A DNA stretch of 64,000 nt, taken from the NCBI GenBank assembly GCA_016125385.1, contig WGLV01000002.1, positions 124,001 to 188,000 on the forward strand, written 5' to 3'. Origin of the DNA: a bacterium. GTDB taxonomy: Bacteria; Hinthialibacterota; Hinthialibacteria; Hinthialibacterales; Hinthialibacteraceae. The translations under genes and the position numbers were made by a program. Numbering within the stretch: position 1 is the first letter of the stretch; each line of letters begins with the position of its first letter. Below the pieces are notes generated by a model, which was not told where the DNA came from, made no database searches, and saw only the letters and a list, made by a program, of their open reading frames with translations. Shown here piece after piece: positions 29,802-38,915 of the stretch.

Positions 29802-31223
29802 ATGCGGTTTCTGGAAGAATTTTCACTCGATCTGACTGGAGCCAGGCTGCTCTATGATTCCGTTCCGGCGGAATGGACGGAGGATATCCGTTCGCGCTGT
29901 AAAGCGCTGCAAGATGAATTCAAAGCCGAAGATCAAGAAGGCTACGACGGACTGGTCAAACGGCTGCGCGCCTGGACCTGGTGCCACCAGGTTCCCGCCG
30001 ATCATTCCGACTATGCGGCTCTTGAACGAATCGCCGAAATCGCCGATCGAATTCGTGCCGAAGCGAAGGCGTTTATTACAGTGGGGATCGGGGGGTCGGA
30101 TCTCGGCTCTCGTACGCTGCATGACATGCTGAATCATCCCTACCATAACGACATGGCCGCCAGCGGCGCCGCGAATGGCGCGCCTGAAGTGTATTTCACC
30201 GGCGATACATTTGATCCGTTGCGGTTACGTGGATTGCTGGATGTTCTGAAACAGCGTGGACTGCTGGATCGCACTTTCGTCAACATCGTCAGCAAAAGTG
30301 GAACCACCGCGGAAACCGCTTTAGCCGGTATGATTCTCGCCGATGCGCTGGGCAAAGACTGGATGAGCCGTACAGTCGCGACCACCGGTTTGAATGACAA
30401 AAGTCTTCTCTTTCAGATGCAGGCCAAGGGAGCGGGCGAATTCATGGCGCTATTACCGGTGCCGGACGGCGTGGGAGGACGCTTCTCTTTCGCTTCCCCT
30501 GTGGGGTTGCTGCTTCTCGCGGTCAGCGCCGATGGAGACCCGCTCAAGCGGCTTCAGGATGCGATGGCGGGGTATGGCGCCGCTCATGAAGCGTTTTTGA
30601 ATGGCCCGGTTCAGAGTTCACCCGCGTATCAGTTAGCCGAGTTCCTTCATCTCGCCGAAACAGGCTGTGGAAAGTCATTGATGGTGTTTTATCCCTACTT
30701 TGATAACGTCAAACTGGGCGACTGGTTCGTCCAGTTGTACGAAGAATCGGTTCAGGAACGTGGTAAGGGGCTGAACGTGATCTCGACCACTGGTCCGACC
30801 GGAAACCATTCACTGCTCAATGGTGTGGTGAATGGTCCGCGTGACAAGGTGATCCTTTTTCTGACGCCCAAGTCGTTCGGCGAAGATATCGCCATCCCGG
30901 CCGATGCTCCGCTGGAAGGCGGCCTGAAAGATTTCAAAGGCAAAACGCTTCAACAGGCTCAAACGGCTTCCATGCGCGGGACTTATCAAGACTTCGTCGC
31001 CCGCGCGGTTCCATCAGCGATTCTCACGTTTCCAAAACGCGGCGTGGCGGAAACCTTTGCGTTGATGCGGGTCCTGATGGATATGACCGCGATCAAGGGG
31101 CGGCTGCAATCGCTGCATCTCGATCCGCTGACGGGCGCGCGCCGCGTGTCGGATGAAGAAACCTACATTCAGACCGGCGTGGAAGGCTATAAGAAACGCA
31201 TGAAGGAAAACATCGCGGGATGA
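29802..31223 (+). CDS. pgi: Glucose-6-phosphate isomerase
   Basis: TVGIGGSDLGSRTLHDML, FVNIVSKSGTTAETA, GVGGRFSFASPVGLLLLAVS, GPTGNHSLLNGVVNGPRDKVILFL. Confidence 0.93.
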   Translation: MRFLEEFSLDLTGARLLYDSVPAEWTEDIRSRCKALQDEFKAEDQEGYDGLVKRLRAWTWCHQVPADHSDYAALERIAEIADRIRAEAKAFITVGIGGSDLGSRTLHDMLNHPYHNDMAASGAANGAPEVYFTGDTFDPLRLRGLLDVLKQRGLLDRTFVNIVSKSGTTAETALAGMILADALGKDWMSRTVATTGLNDKSLLFQMQAKGAGEFMALLPVPDGVGGRFSFASPVGLLLLAVSADGDPLKRLQDAMAGYGAAHEAFLNGPVQSSPAYQLAEFLHLAETGCGKSLMVFYPYFDNVKLGDWFVQLYEESVQERGKGLNVISTTGPTGNHSLLNGVVNGPRDKVILFLTPKSFGEDIAIPADAPLEGGLKDFKGKTLQQAQTASMRGTYQDFVARAVPSAILTFPKRGVAETFALMRVLMDMTAIKGRLQSLHLDPLTGARRVSDEETYIQTGVEGYKKRMKENIAG

Positions 31224-31257
31224 TAAATCCTGTACCATATCAATAATAACGCAAGAA

Positions 31258-31277
31258 GGGCGGCCGATCGGCCGCCC
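31258..31277. terminator. Perfect palindrome, likely terminator stem between convergent genes
   Basis: GGGCGGCCGATCGGCCGCCC. Confidence 0.6.
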
Positions 31278-31301
31278 CTCATTTCATGTCTGTAGCCAAC
31301 A

Positions 31302-32603
31302 TCAGAACGTTATCGTCGCCTGAAGATAACCCCAATCAGCGTCGGAATCGTCGCCCGTGTCATCTACGTACGAGCCCGCGAAGAAGTGGGAGTATCCGCT
31401 TTCCAGTTGAAAATTATCACAGACCTGGTATTGCAGTTTCAAGTCAAGTTCCGTTCCCAGGTAAGAGTCGGCGTTTACGCCGGCGATAGCGGTTCGGACT
31501 GGCGCCCCACCCGCGCTGTACCATGCGTCGCCATTCGGTTCATCAAGAATAAAGAAATGAACTTCTGTTTGCGCGGTCAACTTCTCCAACGGCTTTGCGT
31601 TGACTTTCAGTTCGATGTCGTGGCCGTTGCGCCATGAAAACAGATCCATCTGACCGTAGTGGATGTGATTCGTAGGGAAGAGGTTGTCGAAGGTATTGTG
31701 CTCGCCGTCGAGCGGGTCGTCATCGCCGGTCGCGTAGCTGTATCCCAGCGACATGCGCGGGTTCCATGGGCATTCGGCGGTATAGCCCAGTTCGATATGG
31801 CTGGCGAAGGCTTCATGATCGAGGCCGCGATAATCGCCGAACTGACCGGCCAGTTCGATCTCCCAATCCCACCGGCTGTCGTATGCTCGTCCGGTTCTTA
31901 CGCCGAGAGTATGCACTTCGTCATCAACCGAATCGTCTTCACGAAGCAGATAGTACGCTTCAAGAAAGTCGACGTACGGAACGTCTTTCCACGTCGAATA
32001 CACGCCGTACAGTCGGTTGTCGGGTTCAAGAAATTCGTTGAAGTTTCCCCAGTCGTGCGTCACCGGTTCTCCCACGAAAGCGTCAATGGATCCGCCATAA
32101 AAATCGGGCAGATCAAGTGATACCTTCACCGCGTCGAATGAACGAGAGACATTGCTCCATAAAAAACCACCTAGCAGCCGTTGTTTTCCGTATGCGAGAA
32201 TCTGCCGCCCCACTCGCAACGACAGCGGTGAGTCAAAAATGTGATGCACGTCGACGTAACCCTGAAAGAGGTCAAGGTCATCTTGAAACGCATTAGGGAC
32301 GGAGGTGTGGTTAAAGCGATCCGACCCCCAGGCGCGCGAATCCTGCGCTTCTAAAAAGACACGCCATGTATCGTCGGGTCTTACGTCGAGATGCAACTTG
32401 CTTCGCAGCAGAAAAAAATCATCGTCATAATCGGAGGTTCCATTCGGCTTGTAAAAGTCGCTTGAAACTTCGCCGCGTCCCCGGATTTCACCACCGATGC
32501 TGGCTTTGCCATCCCAGAAGGAGATGGAGTCGTCCGCCGCAACGGCCGTTGAGAAAACCACGGCCGTTGATGCAATCAGGCCAAGAAGAACACCCTGTTT
32601 CAT
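31302..32603 (-). CDS. Outer-membrane porin, alginate-export-like family
   Basis: Signal peptide; FLEAQDSRAWGSDRF, LSLRVGRQILAYGKQRLLGGFLWSNVSRSFDAVKVS, alternating beta-strand pattern to a C-terminal aromatic. Confidence 0.82.
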   Translation of the reverse strand: MKQGVLLGLIASTAVVFSTAVAADDSISFWDGKASIGGEIRGRGEVSSDFYKPNGTSDYDDDFFLLRSKLHLDVRPDDTWRVFLEAQDSRAWGSDRFNHTSVPNAFQDDLDLFQGYVDVHHIFDSPLSLRVGRQILAYGKQRLLGGFLWSNVSRSFDAVKVSLDLPDFYGGSIDAFVGEPVTHDWGNFNEFLEPDNRLYGVYSTWKDVPYVDFLEAYYLLREDDSVDDEVHTLGVRTGRAYDSRWDWEIELAGQFGDYRGLDHEAFASHIELGYTAECPWNPRMSLGYSYATGDDDPLDGEHNTFDNLFPTNHIHYGQMDLFSWRNGHDIELKVNAKPLEKLTAQTEVHFFILDEPNGDAWYSAGGAPVRTAIAGVNADSYLGTELDLKLQYQVCDNFQLESGYSHFFAGSYVDDTGDDSDADWGYLQATITF

Positions 32604-32642
32604 GTTTCGCTCCCCATATATTGGAATCAGTAAGGCGAAGCC

Positions 32643-34049
32643 TTATCTCATTGACGTCAGGGTTCCCTCAGTGGAATGTAAAGAATTCTGGCCCTTGCGT
32701 ATATAGTCGATCGATTGAGTCAGGATTCTCGCAGATTCCTGCGGCGCATGGAAGCCCATCGAATTTTCCGCTTCGGCGAAGTCGAGGAGAAACTGCGCTT
32801 TGCGCTGAAAACTTCTCGCCGTCTGAAGGCGTTCATCCGGTACGTTGGCTTCCTGGGATGCCTTGATGTCATCGATCAGGTCCATTAACGCATCCATGGC
32901 GGTGTTTCGCATTTCGAAGAAATTGCGCTGGATGGTCTCAACGCGTGCTTTCAAATCATCTTCCGCGAAATGATGGCATGTCTGGCAGGCGTTATTCACG
33001 TTGAGCATCGGGCTTCGCACGTGATGGTCGCTGATTTTCATCGCGCCTTCACGTTTGTAGGGCATATGGCAATCGGCGCAGGCGACGCCGGAACGGGCGT
33101 GAATCCCCTGGCTCCATGTTTCAAATTCGGGGTGCTGGGCTTTCAGAACGTCCGCACCGGTTTCAGCGTGAGTCCAGTCCTTGAACCCGGTTTCTTCGTA
33201 ATACGACAGAATCTGGTCGGCTTTGAGTCCCTTGGTCCACGGATAGGTCAGGCGTTTTTCCTTACCTTTGAAGTAATACTCGACGTGGCATTGTGCGCAG
33301 ACAAAGGTCCGCATCTGTTGCCGGGTGGCGTCCCGGTTGACATCGTAATTATCGATTCCCTCGACTTCTTTTTTATACGCTGCGTAGCCTTCCAGAAATC
33401 CGGGCCGGGTTACACGCAACTGCATGGTTTCAGGATCGTGACAGTCGATGCACGCGACGGGGTGTTCGACGTGTTGGCGCGCTTCGGCGTAGGGGAGTTG
33501 ATTCATTTTTTCAAAGCCTTTGATCAAATCGCCGTCGCCCATTTTTTTGTAGGGAACGTACACCGAGGCGTGACAATGAATGCAGGTCCCCGGCTGTGGT
33601 TTGGTCTGCCGCTGGGTATAGGTTTGGTCGTCGAGCATGTAGGCATGTCCGCGTTCTTCGCGGAAATCGATGGCGAAAGCGTAACCCGCCCACATTTTTT
33701 TCAGACGTGGGTCTTCATCGATTTTCGATTGAGCGATTACGGATCGAGGGTCCGCCTCGGTCGGGATGTGCGGCAGAGCTTCGCTGCCGCCATATCGCGT
33801 GCGTTGTTGGTCGACCGTTTTTTTGTAATCGTCATACTGCAACGGGAAGTTTTTACCCCACACGGCGGGATCGGTGGTTTCGTCGTCGAGTTCGACCACA
33901 CGAAAAAAAGGATTTCTCGCTTCCTGTTTGTGTTCGAAGATGCTCACCAGCAGGGCGGTGACGGCGAACGCGCCCAATGCCGTGACGACGCCGGCGCCAA
34001 TGAGAACGGCGCTGAACCTGGATGGAGTTTTATCAGTTCCACTCATCAT
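32643..34049 (-). CDS. nrfA: Ammonia-forming cytochrome c nitrite reductase catalytic subunit
   Basis: Five heme motifs (CIHCH, CIDCH, CAQCH, CADCH, CQTCH); CHVEYYFKGKEKRLTYPW; HPEFETWSQGIHARSGVACADCHMPY. Confidence 0.95.
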   Translation of the reverse strand: MMSGTDKTPSRFSAVLIGAGVVTALGAFAVTALLVSIFEHKQEARNPFFRVVELDDETTDPAVWGKNFPLQYDDYKKTVDQQRTRYGGSEALPHIPTEADPRSVIAQSKIDEDPRLKKMWAGYAFAIDFREERGHAYMLDDQTYTQRQTKPQPGTCIHCHASVYVPYKKMGDGDLIKGFEKMNQLPYAEARQHVEHPVACIDCHDPETMQLRVTRPGFLEGYAAYKKEVEGIDNYDVNRDATRQQMRTFVCAQCHVEYYFKGKEKRLTYPWTKGLKADQILSYYEETGFKDWTHAETGADVLKAQHPEFETWSQGIHARSGVACADCHMPYKREGAMKISDHHVRSPMLNVNNACQTCHHFAEDDLKARVETIQRNFFEMRNTAMDALMDLIDDIKASQEANVPDERLQTARSFQRKAQFLLDFAEAENSMGFHAPQESARILTQSIDYIRKGQNSLHSTEGTLTSMR

Positions 34050-34104
34050 AATCCTCTCCGAATTTTTTTTGTTGTATGGGACTTCTCAATGGAACGAACA
34101 CACT

Positions 34105-34557
34105 TCAGTTGGCGTGCCCTACGTTGGAGTGACATCGAATACATGAAAGAGAATCATCGCCGTACACGGCGTGATCGACGGCGTTAACAATGTCTTGATG
34201 ACAACTTCGGCAGGCGTTTTCAGTGACGGCTCGATTGCGCGACTTGATTTGAATCGGTTCGTGGAAACGGCCGGTGGTGAACGCCAGAGAATGATGAAAT
34301 CCATTATCCATCTTCGTCCAGTATTTCCCCACCAGGTCATGGGGGGCGTGGCAGTCGTTACAGACGGCGACGAGGTGATGACTCGATTTTTGCCATGCGT
34401 CGAACTGGTCGCGCATAATGTGGCAATTCGCGCAGGCGGCGGGATCATTGGTCAGGTATGACGCTCCGTTGGCATACCAGAACGTATAAGCGCCCACGCC
34501 TCCTACCGCGCCCACGGCGATGCTGACGATGAGTATGGCGGTTTTCAGGTGTGTCAT
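34105..34557 (-). CDS. nrfH: Cytochrome c nitrite reductase small subunit (NapC/NirT family)
   Basis: N-terminal TM anchor, four CxxCH motifs (CANCH, CNDCH, CRSCH, CIRCH), CNDCHAPHDLVGKYWTKMDNGFHHS. Confidence 0.95.
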   Translation of the reverse strand: MTHLKTAILIVSIAVGAVGGVGAYTFWYANGASYLTNDPAACANCHIMRDQFDAWQKSSHHLVAVCNDCHAPHDLVGKYWTKMDNGFHHSLAFTTGRFHEPIQIKSRNRAVTENACRSCHQDIVNAVDHAVYGDDSLSCIRCHSNVGHAN

Positions 34558-34576
34558 GTCGGTCCCCTGATTCGGT

Positions 34577-34607
34577 CCGCCCGCCATTTGTGCAAAATGG
34601 CGGGCGG
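34577..34607. other. Strong GC-rich hairpin in the hcp-nrfH intergenic region
   Basis: CCGCCCGCCATTT-GTGCA-AAATGGCGGGCGG, 13 bp perfect arms, no T-tract after it on the transcribed strand. Confidence 0.85.
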
Positions 34608-34619
34608 GATGGTCTCGAT

Positions 34620-36266
34620 TCAGGCGCTCATGGCCTTGAGGTCTTCTTCCACTGAGGCGATCGGCATGATGTTGAATTTCTCTACAAGAACATTTAACAC
34701 GCCTGGCGTCAAGAAGGCGGGTAATTTCGGTCCAAGACGAATATTACGCACGCCGAGATGAAGCAGCGCCAGAAGGACGCAAACCGCCTTCTGTTCGTAC
34801 CATGAGATCACCAGATTGAGAGGCAGATCGTTCACGCCCACGCCAAACGCGTCAGCCAGCGCGCCCGCGACGCGGATCGCCGAGAATGCGTCGTTACACT
34901 GCCCCATGTCGAGCAGACGCGGCACGCCGCCGATGTCGCCCAGATCGCAATCGATGACGCGGAATTTGCCACAGCCCAGCGTGAGCACGACCCAGTCCTC
35001 AGGCATTTCTTCCGCCAGTTCGGTATAATAATTCCGTCCGGGTTCGGAACCGTCGCACCCGCCGATCAGGACAAAGCGCTTGATGGCGCCGCTTTTTACC
35101 GCGTTGACGACCGTATCGGCGAGCCCCAGAACCGCGTGATGGCCGAAGCCCACAGTGTGATAGCGTGGCTCGCTGTCGTCCTGAAATCCCTCCGCTGCCA
35201 GCGCGGCTTCAATGACCGGTGTGAAGTCTTGATTGACGACGTGTTCGACGCCAGGCCAGCCGACCAGATTGGCGGTGAAGATGCGCGCCTTGTAACTCAT
35301 GCGCGGTTCCTGAATGCAGTTGGTGGTCATCAGAATCGCGCCGGGAAACTGTTCGAATTCGTTACGTTGCCGCATCCATGCGCCGCCGAAATGGCCAACC
35401 AGATGTTTATATTTTTTCAATTCGGGGTAAGCGTGTGCGGGCAGCATCTCGCCGTGCGTATAGATGTTGACGCCCTTGCCCTCGGTTTGTTTAAGCAGTT
35501 CTTCCAGGTCTTTCAGATCGTGTCCTGAAACAAGAATCGCCTTGCCCTTTACATGCCCCATCAGGACGGGAGTCGGCGTCTGCTGGCCGTAGGCTCCGGT
35601 GTTTGCTTCATCGAGCAACTGGAGAACAACCAACGAAATCTCGCCGCATTTCAGATTGATGGCGAGCAGTTCACCGATGGATGGATTTGATTTCGTGGTG
35701 AAGTCGAGCGCTTCGTGAAAGAAAGCGTAAACCGAATCGTTTTCCTTGCCCAGAATCTGGGCATGCGTCGCGTATGCTGCCGCGCCTTTTACGCCGTAGG
35801 TCAAAAGTTCCTGCAAAGAGGTGACGTCGTCGCCGATGTTCTGCATGCGCTGCAGAATGGAGACCGCGCGCCCCATCTGAAGCATCTCGTCCCTGTTTTT
35901 TGCTCCGGCCCAGGCGGCGGGCCCCGCCAGCGTTTCGGGTTCTTCGCCCGCATTGCGGCTGGCTTCGATATAAAGGCGTTGCGCCTTGTCGCGAACCAGC
36001 AGCGCCTCGTGAATCAGTTCTTCAATACGTCTCGCGTCGAAATTCACGTTGGTGACCGTTGCAAACAGAGCGTGGATGGTGAATACATCGACGTTCCGGT
36101 CGCGCGCTCCGAATTGGGCTGCGCGATGGGCGTACATCGAAACGCCTTTCACCGCGTGGATCAGAAGATCCTGCAAAACGGCGGTTTCGTCGTCTTTACC
36201 ACAGACGCCCTTGCCGTTACTGCAACCAACGCCGTTCAACGTTTGTTCACACTGATAGCAAAACAT
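34620..36266 (-). CDS. hcp: Hydroxylamine reductase / hybrid cluster protein
   Basis: MFCYQCEQTLNGVGCSNGKGVCGK; FVLIGGCDGSEPGRNYYTELAEEMPEDWVVLTLGCGKFR; GQCNDAFSAIRVA. Confidence 0.97.
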   Translation of the reverse strand: MFCYQCEQTLNGVGCSNGKGVCGKDDETAVLQDLLIHAVKGVSMYAHRAAQFGARDRNVDVFTIHALFATVTNVNFDARRIEELIHEALLVRDKAQRLYIEASRNAGEEPETLAGPAAWAGAKNRDEMLQMGRAVSILQRMQNIGDDVTSLQELLTYGVKGAAAYATHAQILGKENDSVYAFFHEALDFTTKSNPSIGELLAINLKCGEISLVVLQLLDEANTGAYGQQTPTPVLMGHVKGKAILVSGHDLKDLEELLKQTEGKGVNIYTHGEMLPAHAYPELKKYKHLVGHFGGAWMRQRNEFEQFPGAILMTTNCIQEPRMSYKARIFTANLVGWPGVEHVVNQDFTPVIEAALAAEGFQDDSEPRYHTVGFGHHAVLGLADTVVNAVKSGAIKRFVLIGGCDGSEPGRNYYTELAEEMPEDWVVLTLGCGKFRVIDCDLGDIGGVPRLLDMGQCNDAFSAIRVAGALADAFGVGVNDLPLNLVISWYEQKAVCVLLALLHLGVRNIRLGPKLPAFLTPGVLNVLVEKFNIMPIASVEEDLKAMSA

Positions 36267-36290
36267 GAAAAACCTCCTGCCTCGGGTTAT

Positions 36291-36707
36291 TTATGCCAAT
36301 CGCCAGCCGGTTTTTTGAAACTGGATGACTTTATCGAGTTTGATATCGGATAAGGCTTTTTCAATTTTGGAGCGTTGCTTGAGCCAGAATTCGTGCATGG
36401 GGCAGGGGTTGCCGCCCCCGCAGACTGGCAGCCCCATCATGCAGCGTGAGCGCCATTCCACGCCGTCGACCGCGTCGGCCACGTCGAGCATAGAGATTTC
36501 ACCGGCGGGGCGGGCGAGCGCCAAGCCGCCCTTGTATCCGCGCTTGCTCTGGATGAGGCCTGACTGCCCCAAGTTATACAGCAATTTGGAGAGATAGGGC
36601 CGCGTGATACCGGTTCGTTCGGCGATGTCCTTTTCCTGAACCCACTGCTCGCCGATTGGATCGAGGCAACTCAGCGCCATGATGGCGTAGCCGGCGGTCT
36701 GTGACAT
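36291..36707 (-). CDS. Rrf2-family transcriptional regulator with three-Cys cluster motif
   Basis: MSQTAGYAIMALSCL, winged HTH ITRPYLSKLLYNLGQSGLIQSKRGYKGGLALARP, SRCMMGLPVCGGGNPCPMHEFW. Confidence 0.93.
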   Translation of the reverse strand: MSQTAGYAIMALSCLDPIGEQWVQEKDIAERTGITRPYLSKLLYNLGQSGLIQSKRGYKGGLALARPAGEISMLDVADAVDGVEWRSRCMMGLPVCGGGNPCPMHEFWLKQRSKIEKALSDIKLDKVIQFQKTGWRLA

Positions 36708-36729
36708 GGAAAGCATGATATGGCGTCCT

Positions 36730-36800
36730 TTACCTGAACCTTGTGCGTATTTTATGCAAAGATTACCTGGTGGTCAAGTATTAAAAATACCTTTAGGTAA
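36730..36800. promoter_or_regulatory. Cluster of TTACCT/AGGTAA elements upstream of the Rrf2 gene, candidate autoregulatory operator
   Basis: TTACCT at 36730 and 36763, and TACCT-TT-AGGTA palindrome at 36788-36799. Confidence 0.45.
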
Positions 36801-36823
36801 TAAAAACGATCCGGCGCAAAAAA

Positions 36824-36846
36824 AAGGCTCTCGATGAGAGAACCTT
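36824..36846 (-). terminator. Terminator downstream of the aldo/keto reductase
   Basis: On the minus strand AAGGTTCTC-TCATC-GAGAGCCTT followed by a T-run. Confidence 0.85.
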
Positions 36847-36870
36847 CTTTCGCGATGCTATGTGTGAGGA

Positions 36871-37812
36871 TCAGGTTCTGGCGGTAAAAATCGGCTCAAC
36901 GCCCCGAGCGAGGCGTTGTATCGCGTTTTGTTCGTCACTGGATAGTGGCTTAAAATTTTCCGCGATTGCGAGCGCTTTCCAGAACAGCTCCTCTTCGCCG
37001 GGTGGGATGGCGGCGGTGATGTCGAGCGATAGAGTGAAACGCGCCGCGAGTTCCGTTTCGGCGTCATCGGTCACCGGCTGATACCAGCATTTTTCATACG
37101 GTTCGCGATTCGCGCCGTCCGCCCATTTGGTTTTGGCCAACGCTTTCAGGGCCAGGCGAGCCGCGCCTTTTTCTTTCGCTTTCTGCATGACCTGCGGGCC
37201 GAAATCCCCTTCATTCCAGGTGACGAAATTGAAGGGGAAGAGGACCGAATCGAAGTCGAAGCGGTTTAATGCTTCAATGGCGGCTACCGGAGAATGCGCT
37301 GAAAAGCCGAGATGCTTCAGCACGCCTTCCTCGCGCGCCTTGATAAAGACCTTCATGGCGCCGTCGTCGGCGAAAACCGTGTTCACGTCGTCCATCGTGG
37401 TGATGGCGTGAAGCTGATACAGGTCTAAATGGTCGGTGCGCAGGCGGGTGAGCGACTGGTCCAGCTCGCGTCTGGCGCCTTCCGCCTTGCGCTGGCCGGT
37501 CTTGCAGGCGAGAAATACGTCTTTACGGAACGGTTCCAGAGCGGGGCCCAGTTTCAGTTCCGCGTCGCCGTATGACGGCGCGACGTCGAAGTAGTTTACG
37601 CCACGCTCCACCGCTTTGGCGACGGTTTCATTGGCGTGATCTTGTTCGGCGTCTTTGACGACGATGCCCCCGAACCCGATGATTGACAGTTCGATGCCGG
37701 TGTCGCCATAGGAGCGGCGAGCCAGTTTGACCGAAGGCTCCGCCGCATGTACCGCGCAGGCGGCGGTCAGGCCTGCGATGGATGAGGTTTTAATAAAATC
37801 TCGGCGTTTCAT
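36871..37812 (-). CDS. Aldo/keto reductase family oxidoreductase with Tat-like leader
   Basis: MKRRDFIKTSSIAGLTAACAVHA; NYFDVAPSYGDAELKLGPAL; RLRTDHLDLYQLHAI. Confidence 0.92.
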   Translation of the reverse strand: MKRRDFIKTSSIAGLTAACAVHAAEPSVKLARRSYGDTGIELSIIGFGGIVVKDAEQDHANETVAKAVERGVNYFDVAPSYGDAELKLGPALEPFRKDVFLACKTGQRKAEGARRELDQSLTRLRTDHLDLYQLHAITTMDDVNTVFADDGAMKVFIKAREEGVLKHLGFSAHSPVAAIEALNRFDFDSVLFPFNFVTWNEGDFGPQVMQKAKEKGAARLALKALAKTKWADGANREPYEKCWYQPVTDDAETELAARFTLSLDITAAIPPGEEELFWKALAIAENFKPLSSDEQNAIQRLARGVEPIFTART

Positions 37813-38004
37813 AAAACACCCCCTGGGTTATTTGTGCTTTCAACAAGTCTGATTATTTCACTATATGGAAGAGGGAAATCGTTTTTGTGTCAAATGCGCG
37901 ATTTTGGCTGAATTTCAATTGCGCTTGATTTGGTTCTTCCGGTAAGATGAGTCACTGTCCGTGAAACGGTCAGCATAAACCCAGGTAACCCTGATGGAGC
38001 CGGC

Positions 38005-38841
38005 ATGATGCGTAAACTGATTTTGAATACGTCGATGATCCTGTTCGCCGCCTCGCTATGCGCGGCGGAGACGATTGAATTTACCGCGCGCTCTCAACAG
38101 CAGGATCCCTCTACTGAAGGCGTCTGGCGAAGCGTCGAAACGAAGACGTCGTGGGATCCCGCCAAAACCTGTGTCATTATCTGCGATATGTGGAACAAAC
38201 ACTGGTGCGACGGCGCTACCGAACGCGTTGGAGAAATGGTCCCCCGTATGAATGCGTTGTTGAACGCTTTGCGCCGTGACGGAGTGCTGGTCATTCACGC
38301 CCCAAGCGGAACGATGGATTACTATAAGCAGATGCCTCAACGCCAGCGCGCCATCGACGCGCCCTATTCGAAGCCGCCGGTCGAGATCGCGGGATGGTGT
38401 TATCTCGACCTGAATGATGAATCCGCGCTGCCCATAGATGATTCCGACGGTGGATGCGACCGCGACGGCGATAACGTACAGTACACCGCCTGGACGATGG
38501 AACACCCCGGATTGGAACTCGCTCCTGAAGACGCCGTCAGCGACGACGGTCAGGAAATTTATAACCTGATGGCGCAGCAGGGAATCGACAACGTTATCAT
38601 GATGGGCGTACATCTGAACATGTGCGTTCTAGGCAGACCGTTCGGCATTCGCCAGCTCAAGCGGCTCGGTAAAAACGTAGTGCTGGTGCGCGACCTTACC
38701 GATACCATGTATAACCCCAAAATGCCGCCCTACGTCGATCATGAAACCGGGACGAAGCTGGTCGTGATGCACGTGGAAAAATACTGGGCGCCATCGACGA
38801 CCAGCCGCGACCTGATGGATGAGATTTCAGGCTCAAAATGA
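38005..38841 (+). CDS. Exported isochorismatase-like cysteine hydrolase
   Basis: Signal peptide MMRKLILNTSMILFAASLCAAE; TCVIICDMWNKHW; IDNVIMMGVHLNMCVLGRPFGIRQ. Confidence 0.88.
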   Translation: MMRKLILNTSMILFAASLCAAETIEFTARSQQQDPSTEGVWRSVETKTSWDPAKTCVIICDMWNKHWCDGATERVGEMVPRMNALLNALRRDGVLVIHAPSGTMDYYKQMPQRQRAIDAPYSKPPVEIAGWCYLDLNDESALPIDDSDGGCDRDGDNVQYTAWTMEHPGLELAPEDAVSDDGQEIYNLMAQQGIDNVIMMGVHLNMCVLGRPFGIRQLKRLGKNVVLVRDLTDTMYNPKMPPYVDHETGTKLVVMHVEKYWAPSTTSRDLMDEISGSK

Positions 38842-38915
38842 ACGGATTCAGCGAAATTGCATGATTCGCGTTCGCGCGAAGTTCAATTTGAAAAATGGGA
38901 AAGGAAGAAGATGAG

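Noticed and set aside
32970-34187. 405 aa plus-strand ORF opposite nrfA
   Set aside because: Shadow ORF; nrfA heme motifs on the minus strand are unambiguous.
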